Positions 41,790-51,032 of a DNA stretch of 64,000 nucleotides are shown here, one piece after another. Within the stretch, counting starts at the first letter, position 1. Each line of letters starts with the position of its first letter. The stretch lies in contig DATLLJ010000150.1 of assembly GCA_035537875.1 (NCBI GenBank), positions 1 through 64,000 of the forward strand, written 5' to 3'. The notes under the pieces are model-generated. The model saw only the letters and a program-made list of their open reading frames with translations, did no database searches and was not told the origin of the DNA. This DNA is from DATLLJ01 sp035537875 (GTDB lineage: Bacteria > Acidobacteriota > Vicinamibacteria > Vicinamibacterales > CAVVIG01). A program made the translations under genes and the position numbers.

Positions 41790-42725
41790 CTAGGTCACCT
41801 TGGTGCGAAAGTACTCGATCGTCTTGACGAGACCCGTCTCCAAGGGGACCTTAGGTTCCCACTTCAGCAGTGTCCGCGCACGGGTGATGTCTGGCTGACG
41901 CACCTTGGGGTCGTCGGTCGGCAGCGGCTTGTACACCACTCGGCTCTTCGAACCGGTCATGCGGATGATCGTGCGGGCGATCTCTTCGATCGTGGTCTCC
42001 CGAGGGTTGCCGATGTTCACGGGATCGTTCACATCAGAGAGCATCAGCCTGATGATGCCGTCGACGAGGTCCGTGATGTACGTGAAACTGCGTGTCTGAG
42101 TGCCGTCACCGAACACGGTGACGTCTTCGTTTCGGAGGGCTTGTGAGATGAACGCAGGGACGGCCCGCCCGTCGTTGACCCTCATACGCGGTCCGTACGT
42201 GTTGAAGATGCGGACGATTTTCGTGTCGAGGCCGTGAAACCGGTGGTAGGCGACGGTGATCGCTTCCGCGAACCGCTTGGCTTCGTCGTACACGCCTCGC
42301 GGCCCGATGGGATTGACGTTGCCCCAGTACGATTCCTTCTGCGGATGCTCGAGGGGATCTCCGTAGACTTCTGACGTCGAGGCCAGCACGAAGCGGGCGC
42401 GCTTCTCTTTGGCGAGTCCGAGCGCCTTGTGCGTCCCGAGCGCACCGACCTTCAGCGTCGGAATCGGGAGCTCGAGATAGTCGATCGGGCTCGCCGGGCT
42501 CGCCCAATGCAGCACGTAATCGATCGGGCCGTCGACGTAGATGTAGTTGGTGACGTCGTGTTTGATGAACACGAAGTCGCGGTTCTGCAGATGCGAGATG
42601 TTCGCCGTATCGCCCGTCAGCAGGTTGTCGATGCCGATGACCGCGTAATCGCGGTCGAGCAGCGCCTCGGCGAGGTGTGAACCGATGAAGCCGGCAGCGC
42701 CGGTGATGACTATACGGGGCTTCAT
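41790..42725 (-). CDS. uxs: UDP-glucuronate decarboxylase (UDP-xylose synthase), SDR family
   Basis: This 311-residue NAD-dependent enzyme has TGAAGFIGSH at the N-terminus, LASTSEVYGDPLEHPQ, and the catalytic YDEAK (Tyr/Lys). NTYGPRMRVNDGRAVP is typical of UDP-xylose synthases. It converts UDP-glucuronate to UDP-xylose. The ATG at 42725 gives the standard MKPRIVITG start; the frame open to 42809 runs into the upstream gene. It is the last gene of the minus-strand polysaccharide block, and ugd in the divergent block makes its substrate. Confidence 0.88.
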   Translation of the reverse strand: MKPRIVITGAAGFIGSHLAEALLDRDYAVIGIDNLLTGDTANISHLQNRDFVFIKHDVTNYIYVDGPIDYVLHWASPASPIDYLELPIPTLKVGALGTHKALGLAKEKRARFVLASTSEVYGDPLEHPQKESYWGNVNPIGPRGVYDEAKRFAEAITVAYHRFHGLDTKIVRIFNTYGPRMRVNDGRAVPAFISQALRNEDVTVFGDGTQTRSFTYITDLVDGIIRLMLSDVNDPVNIGNPRETTIEEIARTIIRMTGSKSRVVYKPLPTDDPKVRQPDITRARTLLKWEPKVPLETGLVKTIEYFRTKVT

Positions 42726-42729
42726 AAGA

Positions 42730-42757
42730 ATCTGGTCAATGACCAGATGACCCAATT
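42730..42757. repeat. Solo copy of the GATGACC-type element with an odd palindrome
   Basis: The 38-bp gap between two polysaccharide genes contains ATCTGGTCA-A-TGACCAGAT, a 9-bp-arm palindrome around one central base, followed by GACCCAATTC as at 35891-35900. Confidence 0.6.
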
Positions 42758-42763
42758 CACGTG

Positions 42764-44203
42764 TCAGTAAGCGTGTTTGTGGAAGAATCCCTTGACCAGG
42801 GTGAGCCACATGATCTTCAGATCCAGGCGCACCGACCAGTTCTCGATGTAGTACAGGTCGTATTCAATTCGCTTTTCGAGCGGCGTATTTCCGCGCCAGC
42901 CGTTGACCTGCGCCCAGCCAGTCAGACCTGCCTTGACCTTGTGGCGAAGCATGTAGGAGGGAATCCGGTGACGGAACTGCTCGACGAAATGGGGGCGTTC
43001 CGGACGCGGGCCGACGATTGACATGTCGCCGCGGAGAACATTCCACAGCTGCGGCAGCTCGTCGATGTTCGATCGGCGAAGGAAGCGACCAAACGGCGTC
43101 ACGCGAGGATCGTCGTGCCTGGCCCACACCGGTCCGGTCTCCCGCTCGGCATCGTCGTACATCGACCGGAATTTGTAGATGGTGAACGGCTTGCCGTCCA
43201 GGCCCGTGCGTTCCTGTCTGTAGAATACTGGACCGCGCGATGTCAGCCGGACCGCGAGGGCGATGAGCGCCAGCGGTACGGCCAGCACGGCGAGTCCCAG
43301 GGCCGACAGCGCGATGTCGATCATCCGCTTGACGATGCTGTTGAATCCCTGCAGCGGCACGTCGTTGATGTTGATGACGGGGACGCCGTCCAGGTCTTCG
43401 AGCCGCGCGCGCAGCGCGATCACCTGCAGAAGGTCGGGGACGACCTTCACGTCGACGCATTGGCGGCTCGTGCTCTCGATGAGCTCCAGCATCTGCAGGT
43501 GCTGTTCCGGCGGCAGCGCCACGTACAGGTGATCGATTGATTCGCGGATCGCGATCTCGGGTGCTTCCTCGATGGTGCCGAGCAGCGGCAGCCCGCGGTA
43601 GCCAAGATGATCGCCCGCCGCGTTGACATCCACGAAACCGATGATCTGGTATCCGAGCTCGCGATGTTCGAGGACCTTGTCGGCGACGAGACGTCCGAGC
43701 TCGCCCGAGCCGGCAATCAGAATCCGTTTGAGCCCAATCCCGGCGCGCCAGCGCCGCTCGAGTACTTCGCGAACGAGCTCGCGTGATGCGTAGGTCAGCA
43801 GCACGTTGAGGACGAGAAAGATCGCCCAGACCAGCTGGGAGACCTCGAGCAGGCCGCGATCTCTGGCCGCGCTGCCAGCGAAGTACGTCTGCGTGTACAG
43901 AGTCGCAACAATCCCGAAAACGACGGCCAGGATGCTGCCGACGAACACATTGAAGAAGTCGTCGACTCGGGAACGGCCTCGACGAAGCCGGTAGAGGCCC
44001 TGCAACTGAAATCCGAGGGGGACGAGCGCGGCGACAAACGGCGCGACCATCAAGTACTGCTGAAGGGGCGGAATCCCTTTGGGCGCCGGAATCAAGCCCG
44101 TGTGAAAGCGGAGCGCGTAGGCGATGATGAACGCCGAAACGCCCAGCATCGAGTCGCTGAGCACATGAAACGTGACGAGCAGCCGGTTGTATCGATTGAC
44201 CAT
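42764..44203 (-). CDS. Undecaprenyl-phosphate sugar phosphotransferase (WbaP/WcaJ type)
   Basis: This 479-residue polyprenyl glycosylphosphotransferase has five TM segments in its first 150 residues, a CoA-binding-like domain (ILIAGSGELGRLVADKVLEH, near residue 160-180) and the C-terminal catalytic domain: KRMIDIALSALGL, GPVFYRQERTG, FTIYKFRSM and the ELPQLWNVLRGDMSIVGPRPE core. It transfers a sugar-1-phosphate, often glucose or galactose, to undecaprenyl phosphate to begin repeat-unit synthesis. It starts on the last base of the upstream glycosyltransferase stop codon. Confidence 0.88.
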   Translation of the reverse strand: MVNRYNRLLVTFHVLSDSMLGVSAFIIAYALRFHTGLIPAPKGIPPLQQYLMVAPFVAALVPLGFQLQGLYRLRRGRSRVDDFFNVFVGSILAVVFGIVATLYTQTYFAGSAARDRGLLEVSQLVWAIFLVLNVLLTYASRELVREVLERRWRAGIGLKRILIAGSGELGRLVADKVLEHRELGYQIIGFVDVNAAGDHLGYRGLPLLGTIEEAPEIAIRESIDHLYVALPPEQHLQMLELIESTSRQCVDVKVVPDLLQVIALRARLEDLDGVPVININDVPLQGFNSIVKRMIDIALSALGLAVLAVPLALIALAVRLTSRGPVFYRQERTGLDGKPFTIYKFRSMYDDAERETGPVWARHDDPRVTPFGRFLRRSNIDELPQLWNVLRGDMSIVGPRPERPHFVEQFRHRIPSYMLRHKVKAGLTGWAQVNGWRGNTPLEKRIEYDLYYIENWSVRLDLKIMWLTLVKGFFHKHAY

Positions 44204-45339
44204 CAGCTACTCATGCTTCCGGCCGTGGGCGTCCGAACCTGGGAGGCCACCGTGTCGCGGATCACGGTGTCGATCTCGTGTGCGAAGCGCTCTTTCCCGA
44301 AGCGCTCGGCGTGCCGTCTGATGACCGTCGCGTCGAACGGGTGGTGGGAAGCCCGTTGAATGGCTTCAGCGAACGCGCCCGGGGCCGGCTCCTCGACGAG
44401 AAAACCGGTTTCGCCGTCGATGACGGTTTCGAGTGCACCGCCACGGGCATATGCGACGACCGGCCGCCCACACGCTTGCGCCTCGAGCGGGACGATTCCG
44501 AAATCCTCCTCGCCCGGAAGCAGGACGACCTGCGCCGCACGATAAAGTTCCCGCACCTCCTCATCGCTGCGGTATCCAAGGAATGCCGTGTCGTGCCGGC
44601 GGCGCGCCGCGCGCCGCGCGAGAGCGGGTCGATCCGGACCGGTGCCGACGATCTTGAGGGGGATACCCGCCGCCTGGCAGGCGTCGATCGCGAGGTCGAT
44701 GCGTTTGTAGGGGACGAGGGCGGACACGACGAGCGCGTAACCTCCGGAAACGTTTGGGCCTGGGCGGAAGTAGTCGGTGTCGACCGGCGGATATACCACA
44801 GTCGCCTCGCGATTATAGTATCGGCCGATTCTGCCTGCAACATAATGAGAAATAGCCAGATAGCGGTTTGCCCGCGACGCGGTTTCGCGATCCCAGCGCG
44901 CGAGCCGGTTCATGACGCGACGCATGACGAAGCTGGCCGGTCGCCCGAGACGTTGAGGCCCGAAATAGGCGTCGAACTGGTCCCAGGCGTAACGCATGGG
45001 AGTCAGGCAGTAGCAGATGTGAACGGCGCCCGGCGCCGCGATCGCGGACTTGGCGACGCAGTGGCTTGTGCTGATGACGAGGTCGAATCCGCCGAGGTCG
45101 AAGCGCTCGATCAAGGTCGGGAACAGCGGCAGGCACTCACGGTAATACCGGTGAATGGCGGGTAACCGCTGGAGCGCCGAGGTCTGGATCCTCAGGCGCT
45201 CGATGGCGGGAGAAACCGATCCAGGGACGTGCACCAGCGTGAACAGCTCGGCCTCCGGGAAGCGCTCGCACAACACCTCGAGCACCTTCTCGCCGCCCCG
45301 CATCCCGGTCAGCCAGTCGTGGACCAGCGCGACTTTCAC
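44203..45339 (-). CDS. Glycosyltransferase family 4 (GT-B)
   Basis: This 378-residue glycosyltransferase starts at GTG 45339 (VKVALVHDWLTGMRGGEKVLE), which overlaps the upstream stop as GTGA. The N-terminal GGEKV donor/acceptor loop and the C-terminal EEDFGIVPLEAQACGRPVVAYARGG with the E-x7-E pattern define GT4. It presumably adds a sugar to the lipid-linked polysaccharide unit in the cytoplasm. The specific sugar cannot be predicted. Confidence 0.85.
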   Translation of the reverse strand: MKVALVHDWLTGMRGGEKVLEVLCERFPEAELFTLVHVPGSVSPAIERLRIQTSALQRLPAIHRYYRECLPLFPTLIERFDLGGFDLVISTSHCVAKSAIAAPGAVHICYCLTPMRYAWDQFDAYFGPQRLGRPASFVMRRVMNRLARWDRETASRANRYLAISHYVAGRIGRYYNREATVVYPPVDTDYFRPGPNVSGGYALVVSALVPYKRIDLAIDACQAAGIPLKIVGTGPDRPALARRAARRRHDTAFLGYRSDEEVRELYRAAQVVLLPGEEDFGIVPLEAQACGRPVVAYARGGALETVIDGETGFLVEEPAPGAFAEAIQRASHHPFDATVIRRHAERFGKERFAHEIDTVIRDTVASQVRTPTAGSMSS

Positions 45340-46472
45340 GATGCGCGGGCCAATCGAGCCGTTTCCTGTGCCGTCTCCCCGTAAATTTCCCGCACGCGCT
45401 TGACGGAGGCTTCCCACGAGAATTGTCGCGCTCGCAGCAGGCCTTTCGCCCTCAGCTCGCGGCGTAGCGAATGGTCACACAGTACCCGTTCGATCCCGTC
45501 TGCAATCGACTCGGGATGGTACGGATCGACGAGCACGGCCGCGTCCCCGGCAACCTCGGGCAGCGACGACACGTTGGAGGTGACGACCGGCGTGCCGCTC
45601 GCCATGGCTTCAAGCGGGGGAAGCCCGAAGCCCTCATACAGCGAGGGAAATACAAAGACTCCGGCCAGGCGGTACAGCACCGCGAGGGTCTCCTCAGGCA
45701 GATAGCCAAGAAAGCGGACATACTTATGAAGCTGATGCGCATGAACGGCGCGCCTGAGGGCCGCGTACTTCGAGATCTCGTCGCCGATGACCACCAGCTT
45801 CAAGTGATCGAGGCCTCGCTGGCGGACCAGGTAGAAAGCCTCGATGAGCCGCTCGATGTTTTTGTGCGGCTTGACGTTGCCTGCGTACAGCACGAACTCG
45901 TCATGCAGCTGATACCGTTCGCGGACCCGCACGACGTCGGCCTCGTGAGGTTCGAAGCCGAAGCGCTCGTCGTAGGCGTTGTAAATCACGTCGATCTTGT
46001 CGGCCGGGATGTCGACGAAACGGAGGATGTCGCGTTTCGAGCTCTCGGAGACCGTCAGGACCCGTGTAGCCCGACGGGCCGCGAGCACGATTGACGTTCG
46101 CGCGTACGCCAGCGCCAGGCGGTTCGGCAGATACTGCGGAAACATCAAGTGGATGCAGTCGTGGATCGTTACCACCGAGCGGCAGCGCACGAGAGGGGGC
46201 AAAACGTAGTGGGGCGCATGAAACAGCGTGACCCGCTCGCGTCGCAGCGCCAGCGGGATCCGAATCTGTTCCGACAGCGAGTAGTTCGGAGCCCTTTCGG
46301 CCACCGCGCGGAAGTTCCGCCCCAGCGCCGCGACGGTCGCCACATCCGCCGGCCGCACGAGCACCACGAATTCCGTCTCCCGATCGAGACGGGCCAACTG
46401 CTTGAGCAGATTGCGGATGTAAGTACCGATCCCGAAGTCGTGCAGTTTGCGGGCGTCGATACCTATGCGCAC
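45336..46472 (-). CDS. Glycosyltransferase family 4 (GT-B)
   Basis: This 378-residue glycosyltransferase starts at GTG 46472 (VRIGIDARKLHDFGIGTYIRNLL), the usual start of mannosyltransferase-like GT4 enzymes. YAGNVKPHKNIERLIEAF and FVFPSLYEGFGLPPLEAMASG hold the nucleotide-sugar-binding Lys and Glu residues. It is coupled to the next gene by a GTGA overlap. The 245 bp upstream (46473-46717) contains no gene that I can support. Confidence 0.86.
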   Translation of the reverse strand: MRIGIDARKLHDFGIGTYIRNLLKQLARLDRETEFVVLVRPADVATVAALGRNFRAVAERAPNYSLSEQIRIPLALRRERVTLFHAPHYVLPPLVRCRSVVTIHDCIHLMFPQYLPNRLALAYARTSIVLAARRATRVLTVSESSKRDILRFVDIPADKIDVIYNAYDERFGFEPHEADVVRVRERYQLHDEFVLYAGNVKPHKNIERLIEAFYLVRQRGLDHLKLVVIGDEISKYAALRRAVHAHQLHKYVRFLGYLPEETLAVLYRLAGVFVFPSLYEGFGLPPLEAMASGTPVVTSNVSSLPEVAGDAAVLVDPYHPESIADGIERVLCDHSLRRELRAKGLLRARQFSWEASVKRVREIYGETAQETARLARAS

Positions 46473-46717
46473 GGAGGGATCATAGCAGGGAGAGAGCCGC
46501 GAACGGCAGAACGTCGCCCGCGTCAGTCGAGCAGGCACGGCGACGTCCAAGGCGCGTCATGTTCTTCCGCGCACAACCTTGAGCGACAACTCCCTGTATC
46601 GCCTTTGTGTCCCACAAGGCCAACCACTGGCGATCGAAGTTGCCAACGATCTTCCCCTGGATGGATCTCTTTTCGGGCTTCGGGGGTGTCTGGCTTAAGC
46701 CTCGAGCCTGGGGGCTC

Positions 46718-47527
46718 CTATATCTCCCCGCGCAGGCTCAAGTACAAGCGGAGGAAAGGCGCCCAGACGGGATGGTGCTTCTGATAGAACGCGAGGTGGC
46801 TCCGGCGGTAGGCGCGCCGCGTCGATTCCGGATCGCTCGCAACCGACCGGCCACGCAGGTGCACGATCTCGACTTCGGGCGTGAACAGCACAGCCCGCCC
46901 CCGCGCGCGGATCGCGGCGCAGAAATCAACGTCCTCCGTGTACATGAAATAGCGTTCGTCGAGCAATCCGACCGCCTGGGCGTCTTCCCGGCGCACCAAC
47001 AGACAGGCCCCGCTGACCCAGGCGGGTGTTTGCATCCGGCGTACTGAACGCTCGACGAGAGCGGTCACGATCGGGATTCCCGCGGCGTGGCCCCGGCTCA
47101 GCAGCTTCTGACGCAGCTCGTTGAGAGGACCGACCATCGGGCCGAACGACAGTTCCGCACGCCCCTGCCTGTTCACGAGTCGAGGCCCGGCAACAGCGGC
47201 TTCAGGGTGGCGAACGAGCACAGCGACGAGCCGGTCGATCGCCCCGGCCGGCACGAGGGTGTCGCTGTTCAGCAGGAGCAACAGGTTGCCCGACGCCGCC
47301 CGAATCCCGACGTTCGTCGCGCGGGCAAAGCCAAGGTTGGAGTCCGTCTCGAGAACGGTCACATCAGGATATGCCCTTGCCGCGCCGGCGCTGCCGTCTT
47401 CCGAGTGATTGTCGACGACGATGATCTCGTGCGGCGTGGTGGGGGGAGTCGTGTGCAACGACGCCAGGCACCGCTGCAAATCGATTCGCGCGTTGTAGGA
47501 AACAATGATAATCGACAGATCGACCAT
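46718..47527 (-). CDS. Glycosyltransferase family 2 (rhamnosyltransferase-like)
   Basis: This 269-residue GT-A enzyme has SIIIVSYNARIDLQRCL, VDNHSEDGS, the metal-binding DXD-like LLLNSDTLVP (near residue 90), and the base region ERYFMYTEDVDFCAAIRARG (ED near residue 205). The pattern matches WbbL-like rhamnosyltransferases. It lies between two GT4 genes, 66 bp downstream of the next GT. Confidence 0.85.
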   Translation of the reverse strand: MVDLSIIIVSYNARIDLQRCLASLHTTPPTTPHEIIVVDNHSEDGSAGAARAYPDVTVLETDSNLGFARATNVGIRAASGNLLLLLNSDTLVPAGAIDRLVAVLVRHPEAAVAGPRLVNRQGRAELSFGPMVGPLNELRQKLLSRGHAAGIPIVTALVERSVRRMQTPAWVSGACLLVRREDAQAVGLLDERYFMYTEDVDFCAAIRARGRAVLFTPEVEIVHLRGRSVASDPESTRRAYRRSHLAFYQKHHPVWAPFLRLYLSLRGEI

Positions 47528-47593
47528 AGGTTCAGCGCGCGCTCAACACACTCCGTCTCGCTCGCTCTTGCGCCACGAGTTCCGGAGGGTGTC

Positions 47594-48667
47594 TCAGACA
47601 GCCTGTTCGATGATCGCCAGGGTCTCGCGGGCCGCGCGTGTCCAGTCGTACTTCGCCAGCGTGGCGGGTGCGGCCGCCAGAACCGCCGCGCGAATCGTCT
47701 CGTCGAAGAGCGCGCGCTCGAGCGCCCGAACCACACCGACCTCATCGCCGACCGGCACGTACAGCGCTGCCTCCCCGCACGACTCCCGCGCGACAGGGGT
47801 GTCGTAGACCACCGGGGGCACGCCAGCTGCAAGCGCCTCGAGCGGCGTCATGCCGAGGCCTTCGTATTCTGACAGGAATCCGAACGCTCGCGCACCGCCG
47901 TACAGCGATCCCAGCATGTCGTCGGTCACGAACCTGTGCCAACGCGCGCGGCCCGCAAGCCCCAGTCGCGCGATCAAGCCTTCGAGATCCTCGTGTGGAA
48001 ACGTCCGATCGTCTCCGACGATGTCGAGGGTCGTCGCCGTGCGGGAGCGGGCCAGTGCGGCGACGGCGCGCACGAGATGGGGCACGTGGCGTCGATTGAA
48101 CAGCGACCCGACGTACAAGACACGCGGTTCGGTGCCGTGATGCCGCGTCACGCGAAGCCGATCGATACCCGGCTCGACCCTGTGCACGAGGTGTTCGGGC
48201 ACGCCGAGCCGCTCGATGATTTCGCCGCGCGAAAATTCCGACAGCGTGATGACGGCCCGGGCTCGTGCCGCGGTCCGGTCGGTGAGCCATCGGCGTCGAA
48301 TCCCTTCGCGGAGGCGAAACCACTCCGGATGCGCGACATACGAGAGGTCATAAATGGCCACCACCGTGGGGATCGTCACCCTGAGGGGTGCCGTGTACGC
48401 CGGTGAAAAGAACACATCCAGGCAATCGTTCGCCAGGGCGTTGGGCAGCTGAACCTGTTCCCACCACGTCCCGGTCCCGCCGGCAATCTCGCGCGTCCGG
48501 AATCGTCTCGCATCGATCGCCAGCTCGAGCGGGCGCGGCGAATAGAGGACGAACTCGTGGCGGGACGCGACTGAGCTGCCCGACCACTCGCGGAGCAAGC
48601 CGCCGAGGAAACGTCCAACCCCGGTGACCCGGCCGGTGATTTCGCGTGCGTCTACGCCGATGCGCAT
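47594..48667 (-). CDS. Glycosyltransferase family 4 (GT-B)
   Basis: This 357-residue GT4 begins MRIGVDAREITGRVTGVGRF, carrying the acceptor-side Gly loop. YVGSLFNRRHVPHLVRAV and GFLSEYEGLGMTPLEALAAGVPPVVYD carry the donor-binding motif and E-x7-E. It is the first gene of the minus-strand part and diverges from ugd across 57 bp holding the ugd promoter. Confidence 0.86.
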   Translation of the reverse strand: MRIGVDAREITGRVTGVGRFLGGLLREWSGSSVASRHEFVLYSPRPLELAIDARRFRTREIAGGTGTWWEQVQLPNALANDCLDVFFSPAYTAPLRVTIPTVVAIYDLSYVAHPEWFRLREGIRRRWLTDRTAARARAVITLSEFSRGEIIERLGVPEHLVHRVEPGIDRLRVTRHHGTEPRVLYVGSLFNRRHVPHLVRAVAALARSRTATTLDIVGDDRTFPHEDLEGLIARLGLAGRARWHRFVTDDMLGSLYGGARAFGFLSEYEGLGMTPLEALAAGVPPVVYDTPVARESCGEAALYVPVGDEVGVVRALERALFDETIRAAVLAAAPATLAKYDWTRAARETLAIIEQAV

Positions 48668-48687
48668 GGGTTCAACCGAGCGGGCAC

Positions 48688-48716
48688 TTGTTTAAGTCTT
48701 TCCGACTCAGTATCTT
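48688..48716 (+). promoter_or_regulatory. Promoter of ugd
   Basis: TTGTTT (48688-48693), a 17-bp spacer and TATCTT (48711-48716) lie only 8 nt from the ugd ATG, so the transcript would start at or next to the start codon. Confidence 0.45.
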
Positions 48717-48724
48717 ATTGTGAA

Positions 48725-50026
48725 ATGAAAATCGCTGTGGTTGGTACGGGCTATGTGGGCCTTGTCGTAGGGTCCTGTCTGGCGGAGAACGGAAACACCG
48801 TGTTGTGTGTGGACAACGATGGGTCGAAAGTCGCGACCCTGAGTGCCGGCCGGATGACGATTTATGAGCCGGGGCTCGAGGAACTGGTCAGCCGGAACCG
48901 ATTGGAAGATAGGCTGAGCTTCACGACGGACCTGCCGGCGGCCGTCGGCGGGTCCGAAATTGTCTTCATCGCCGTCGGCACGCCGCAGGACGAGGATGGG
49001 TCGGCCGATCTGCGTCATGTTCTGGCCGTGGCGCGCGAGGTCGGTCGCGCGCTCACCAAATACACGGTAATCGTGGACAAGAGCACGGTGCCCGTGGGAA
49101 CGGCCAACAAGGTTCGCCAGGTCATCGCGGCCGAAACGACTCAGCCCTTCAGTGTGGTCAGCAATCCCGAATTCCTCAAGCAGGGCGCGGCCATCGAGGA
49201 CTTCATGAAGCCCGATCGTGTCGTGATTGGCGTCGAACCGAACGACGAACTCGCGGCGGGCAAGATGCGCGAACTGTACAGTCCCTTCACGCGGACCGGC
49301 GCGCCCATCATGCTGATGGATACGGCGAGCGCCGAGCTGTGCAAGTACGCGGCAAACTCGATTCTGGCATCGCGGATTTCGTTCATGAACGAGATCGCGA
49401 ACGTCTGCGAGCTTGTCGGGGCCGATGTCGATCAGGTGAGAAAGGCGATTGGCGCCGACCGGCGAATCGGATCGTCGTTTCTGTTTCCGGGAATCGGGTA
49501 CGGAGGCAGCTGCTTTCCGAAGGACACGAAGGCGCTGCTCAAATCGGCCCGGGACAAGGGGTACGATTTCAAGATCCTCGAGGCGGTCGAGGCCGTCAAC
49601 GACCGGCAGAAATCGCGTCTGTTCGATAAGATGAAGACGCACTTCACGAAACTGAACGGACGGACGATCGCCGTGTGGGGTCTCGCGTTCAAGCCGCGGA
49701 CCGACGACATGCGCGAGGCGCCGGCCATCGTCCTGATTGATCGGCTGCTCGAGGCCGGGGCGACCGTGCGTGCCTACGACCCCCAGGCAGGGCCGACGGC
49801 CACGCGCATTTTCAACGGCCGGATCGCGTTGTCCGACAAGAGCTACGATGCGATCGCCGGTGCCGACGCGCTGGCCGTGGTCACCGAATGGAACGAGTTC
49901 CGGGAACCGGACTTCGAGCGGATGCGTGGTCTCATGAAAGCGCCGGTCGTCTTCGATGGCCGCAACATCTATTCCCCCGAACAGATGCGCGCGCTTGGCT
50001 TCACCTACTATTCCATTGGCCGCTGA
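48725..50026 (+). CDS. ugd: UDP-glucose 6-dehydrogenase
   Basis: This 433-residue enzyme oxidises UDP-glucose to UDP-glucuronate with two NAD+. It has the N-terminal VVGTGYVGLVVGSCLAENG, STVPVGT, the central ANSILASRISFMNE, and the catalytic Cys in GYGGSCFPKDTKAL near residue 260. It is the first gene of the plus-strand polysaccharide block and supplies the uxs substrate. Confidence 0.94.
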   Translation: MKIAVVGTGYVGLVVGSCLAENGNTVLCVDNDGSKVATLSAGRMTIYEPGLEELVSRNRLEDRLSFTTDLPAAVGGSEIVFIAVGTPQDEDGSADLRHVLAVAREVGRALTKYTVIVDKSTVPVGTANKVRQVIAAETTQPFSVVSNPEFLKQGAAIEDFMKPDRVVIGVEPNDELAAGKMRELYSPFTRTGAPIMLMDTASAELCKYAANSILASRISFMNEIANVCELVGADVDQVRKAIGADRRIGSSFLFPGIGYGGSCFPKDTKALLKSARDKGYDFKILEAVEAVNDRQKSRLFDKMKTHFTKLNGRTIAVWGLAFKPRTDDMREAPAIVLIDRLLEAGATVRAYDPQAGPTATRIFNGRIALSDKSYDAIAGADALAVVTEWNEFREPDFERMRGLMKAPVVFDGRNIYSPEQMRALGFTYYSIGR

Positions 50027-51032
50027 GCCTCGCACCGTGCTGGTGACCGGCGGCGCCGGTTACATCGGAAGTCACGCTGCCAAGGCGCTCAGCCGGTCGG
50101 GCTACCGCGTCGTGGTTTACGACAACCTGACGGCGGGCCACCGCCAAGCCGTTCGGTACGGCCCTCTCGTCGAAGGAGACATCAGCGATGTCGCGGCAGT
50201 CCGGGAGACGCTTCGTCGGTACGGAGTGTCTGCGGTGATGCATTTCGCGGCGTTCCTCGATGTCGGGGAATCGGTCCGCGAGCCGGCTCGGTACTATCGC
50301 AACAACGTGGTCGGCGCCCTCGGCGTTCTCGAAGCGATGGCGGCCGAATCGGTGCCGTACTTCGTGTTGTCCTCCACGTGCGCGACCTACGGCGAGCCGC
50401 GCGACTCCCCGATCGCGGAGACCCACACGCAGCAGCCGATCAACAGCTACGGCGAGACGAAACTGGCCGTGGAGCGGGCGCTGCCGCACTTCGAGCGCGC
50501 TCACGGCATGCGATGGGTGGCGCTTCGCTATTTCAACGCAGCCGGCGCGGACCCCGATGGCGAAATCGGCGAGGATCACCACCCTGAGATCCACCTTATT
50601 CCTCGAGCCATCGAGGCGGTGAACGGGGGACGCCCCCTGCAGGTGTTCGGTGACGATTACGCGACGCCAGATGGCACGTGTCTGCGCGACTACGTCCATG
50701 TGGCCGATCTGGCGGACGCGCACGTCCGGGCGCTGGAGTTCATCGTGCGGACCGGCACGTCGACCGTGTACAACCTCGGCACGGGCCGTCCGCATTCCGT
50801 GAAAGAGGTCATCCAAACGGTGGAGCGCGTATCGGGTCGGGCCGTTCCGTGGACGCTCGGACCGCGTCGGCCGGGCGACCCTGCGGTGCTATACGCGAGG
50901 TCCACCAAGGCACAGAACGAGCTGGAGTGGACGCCGCGCTTTCCCGACCTCGAGGCGATCGTCCGCACAGCGTGGGACTGGCACCAAAGCCACCCGCACG
51001 GCTACGGTCCGTCGAAGGACGTAATGACGTAA
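50016..51032 (+). CDS. galE: UDP-glucose 4-epimerase
   Basis: This protein of about 338 residues interconverts UDP-glucose and UDP-galactose. It has TGGAGYIGSH near the N-terminus, SSTCATYGEP, the catalytic NSYGETK, and the GalE-type LRYFNAAGADPDGEIGEDH. The start is uncertain: TTG 50016 overlaps ugd by 11 bp, while GTG 50037 leaves a 10-bp gap; the frame to 49956 runs into ugd. It overlaps the next gene by one base. Confidence 0.92.
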   Translation: MAAEPRTVLVTGGAGYIGSHAAKALSRSGYRVVVYDNLTAGHRQAVRYGPLVEGDISDVAAVRETLRRYGVSAVMHFAAFLDVGESVREPARYYRNNVVGALGVLEAMAAESVPYFVLSSTCATYGEPRDSPIAETHTQQPINSYGETKLAVERALPHFERAHGMRWVALRYFNAAGADPDGEIGEDHHPEIHLIPRAIEAVNGGRPLQVFGDDYATPDGTCLRDYVHVADLADAHVRALEFIVRTGTSTVYNLGTGRPHSVKEVIQTVERVSGRAVPWTLGPRRPGDPAVLYARSTKAQNELEWTPRFPDLEAIVRTAWDWHQSHPHGYGPSKDVMT

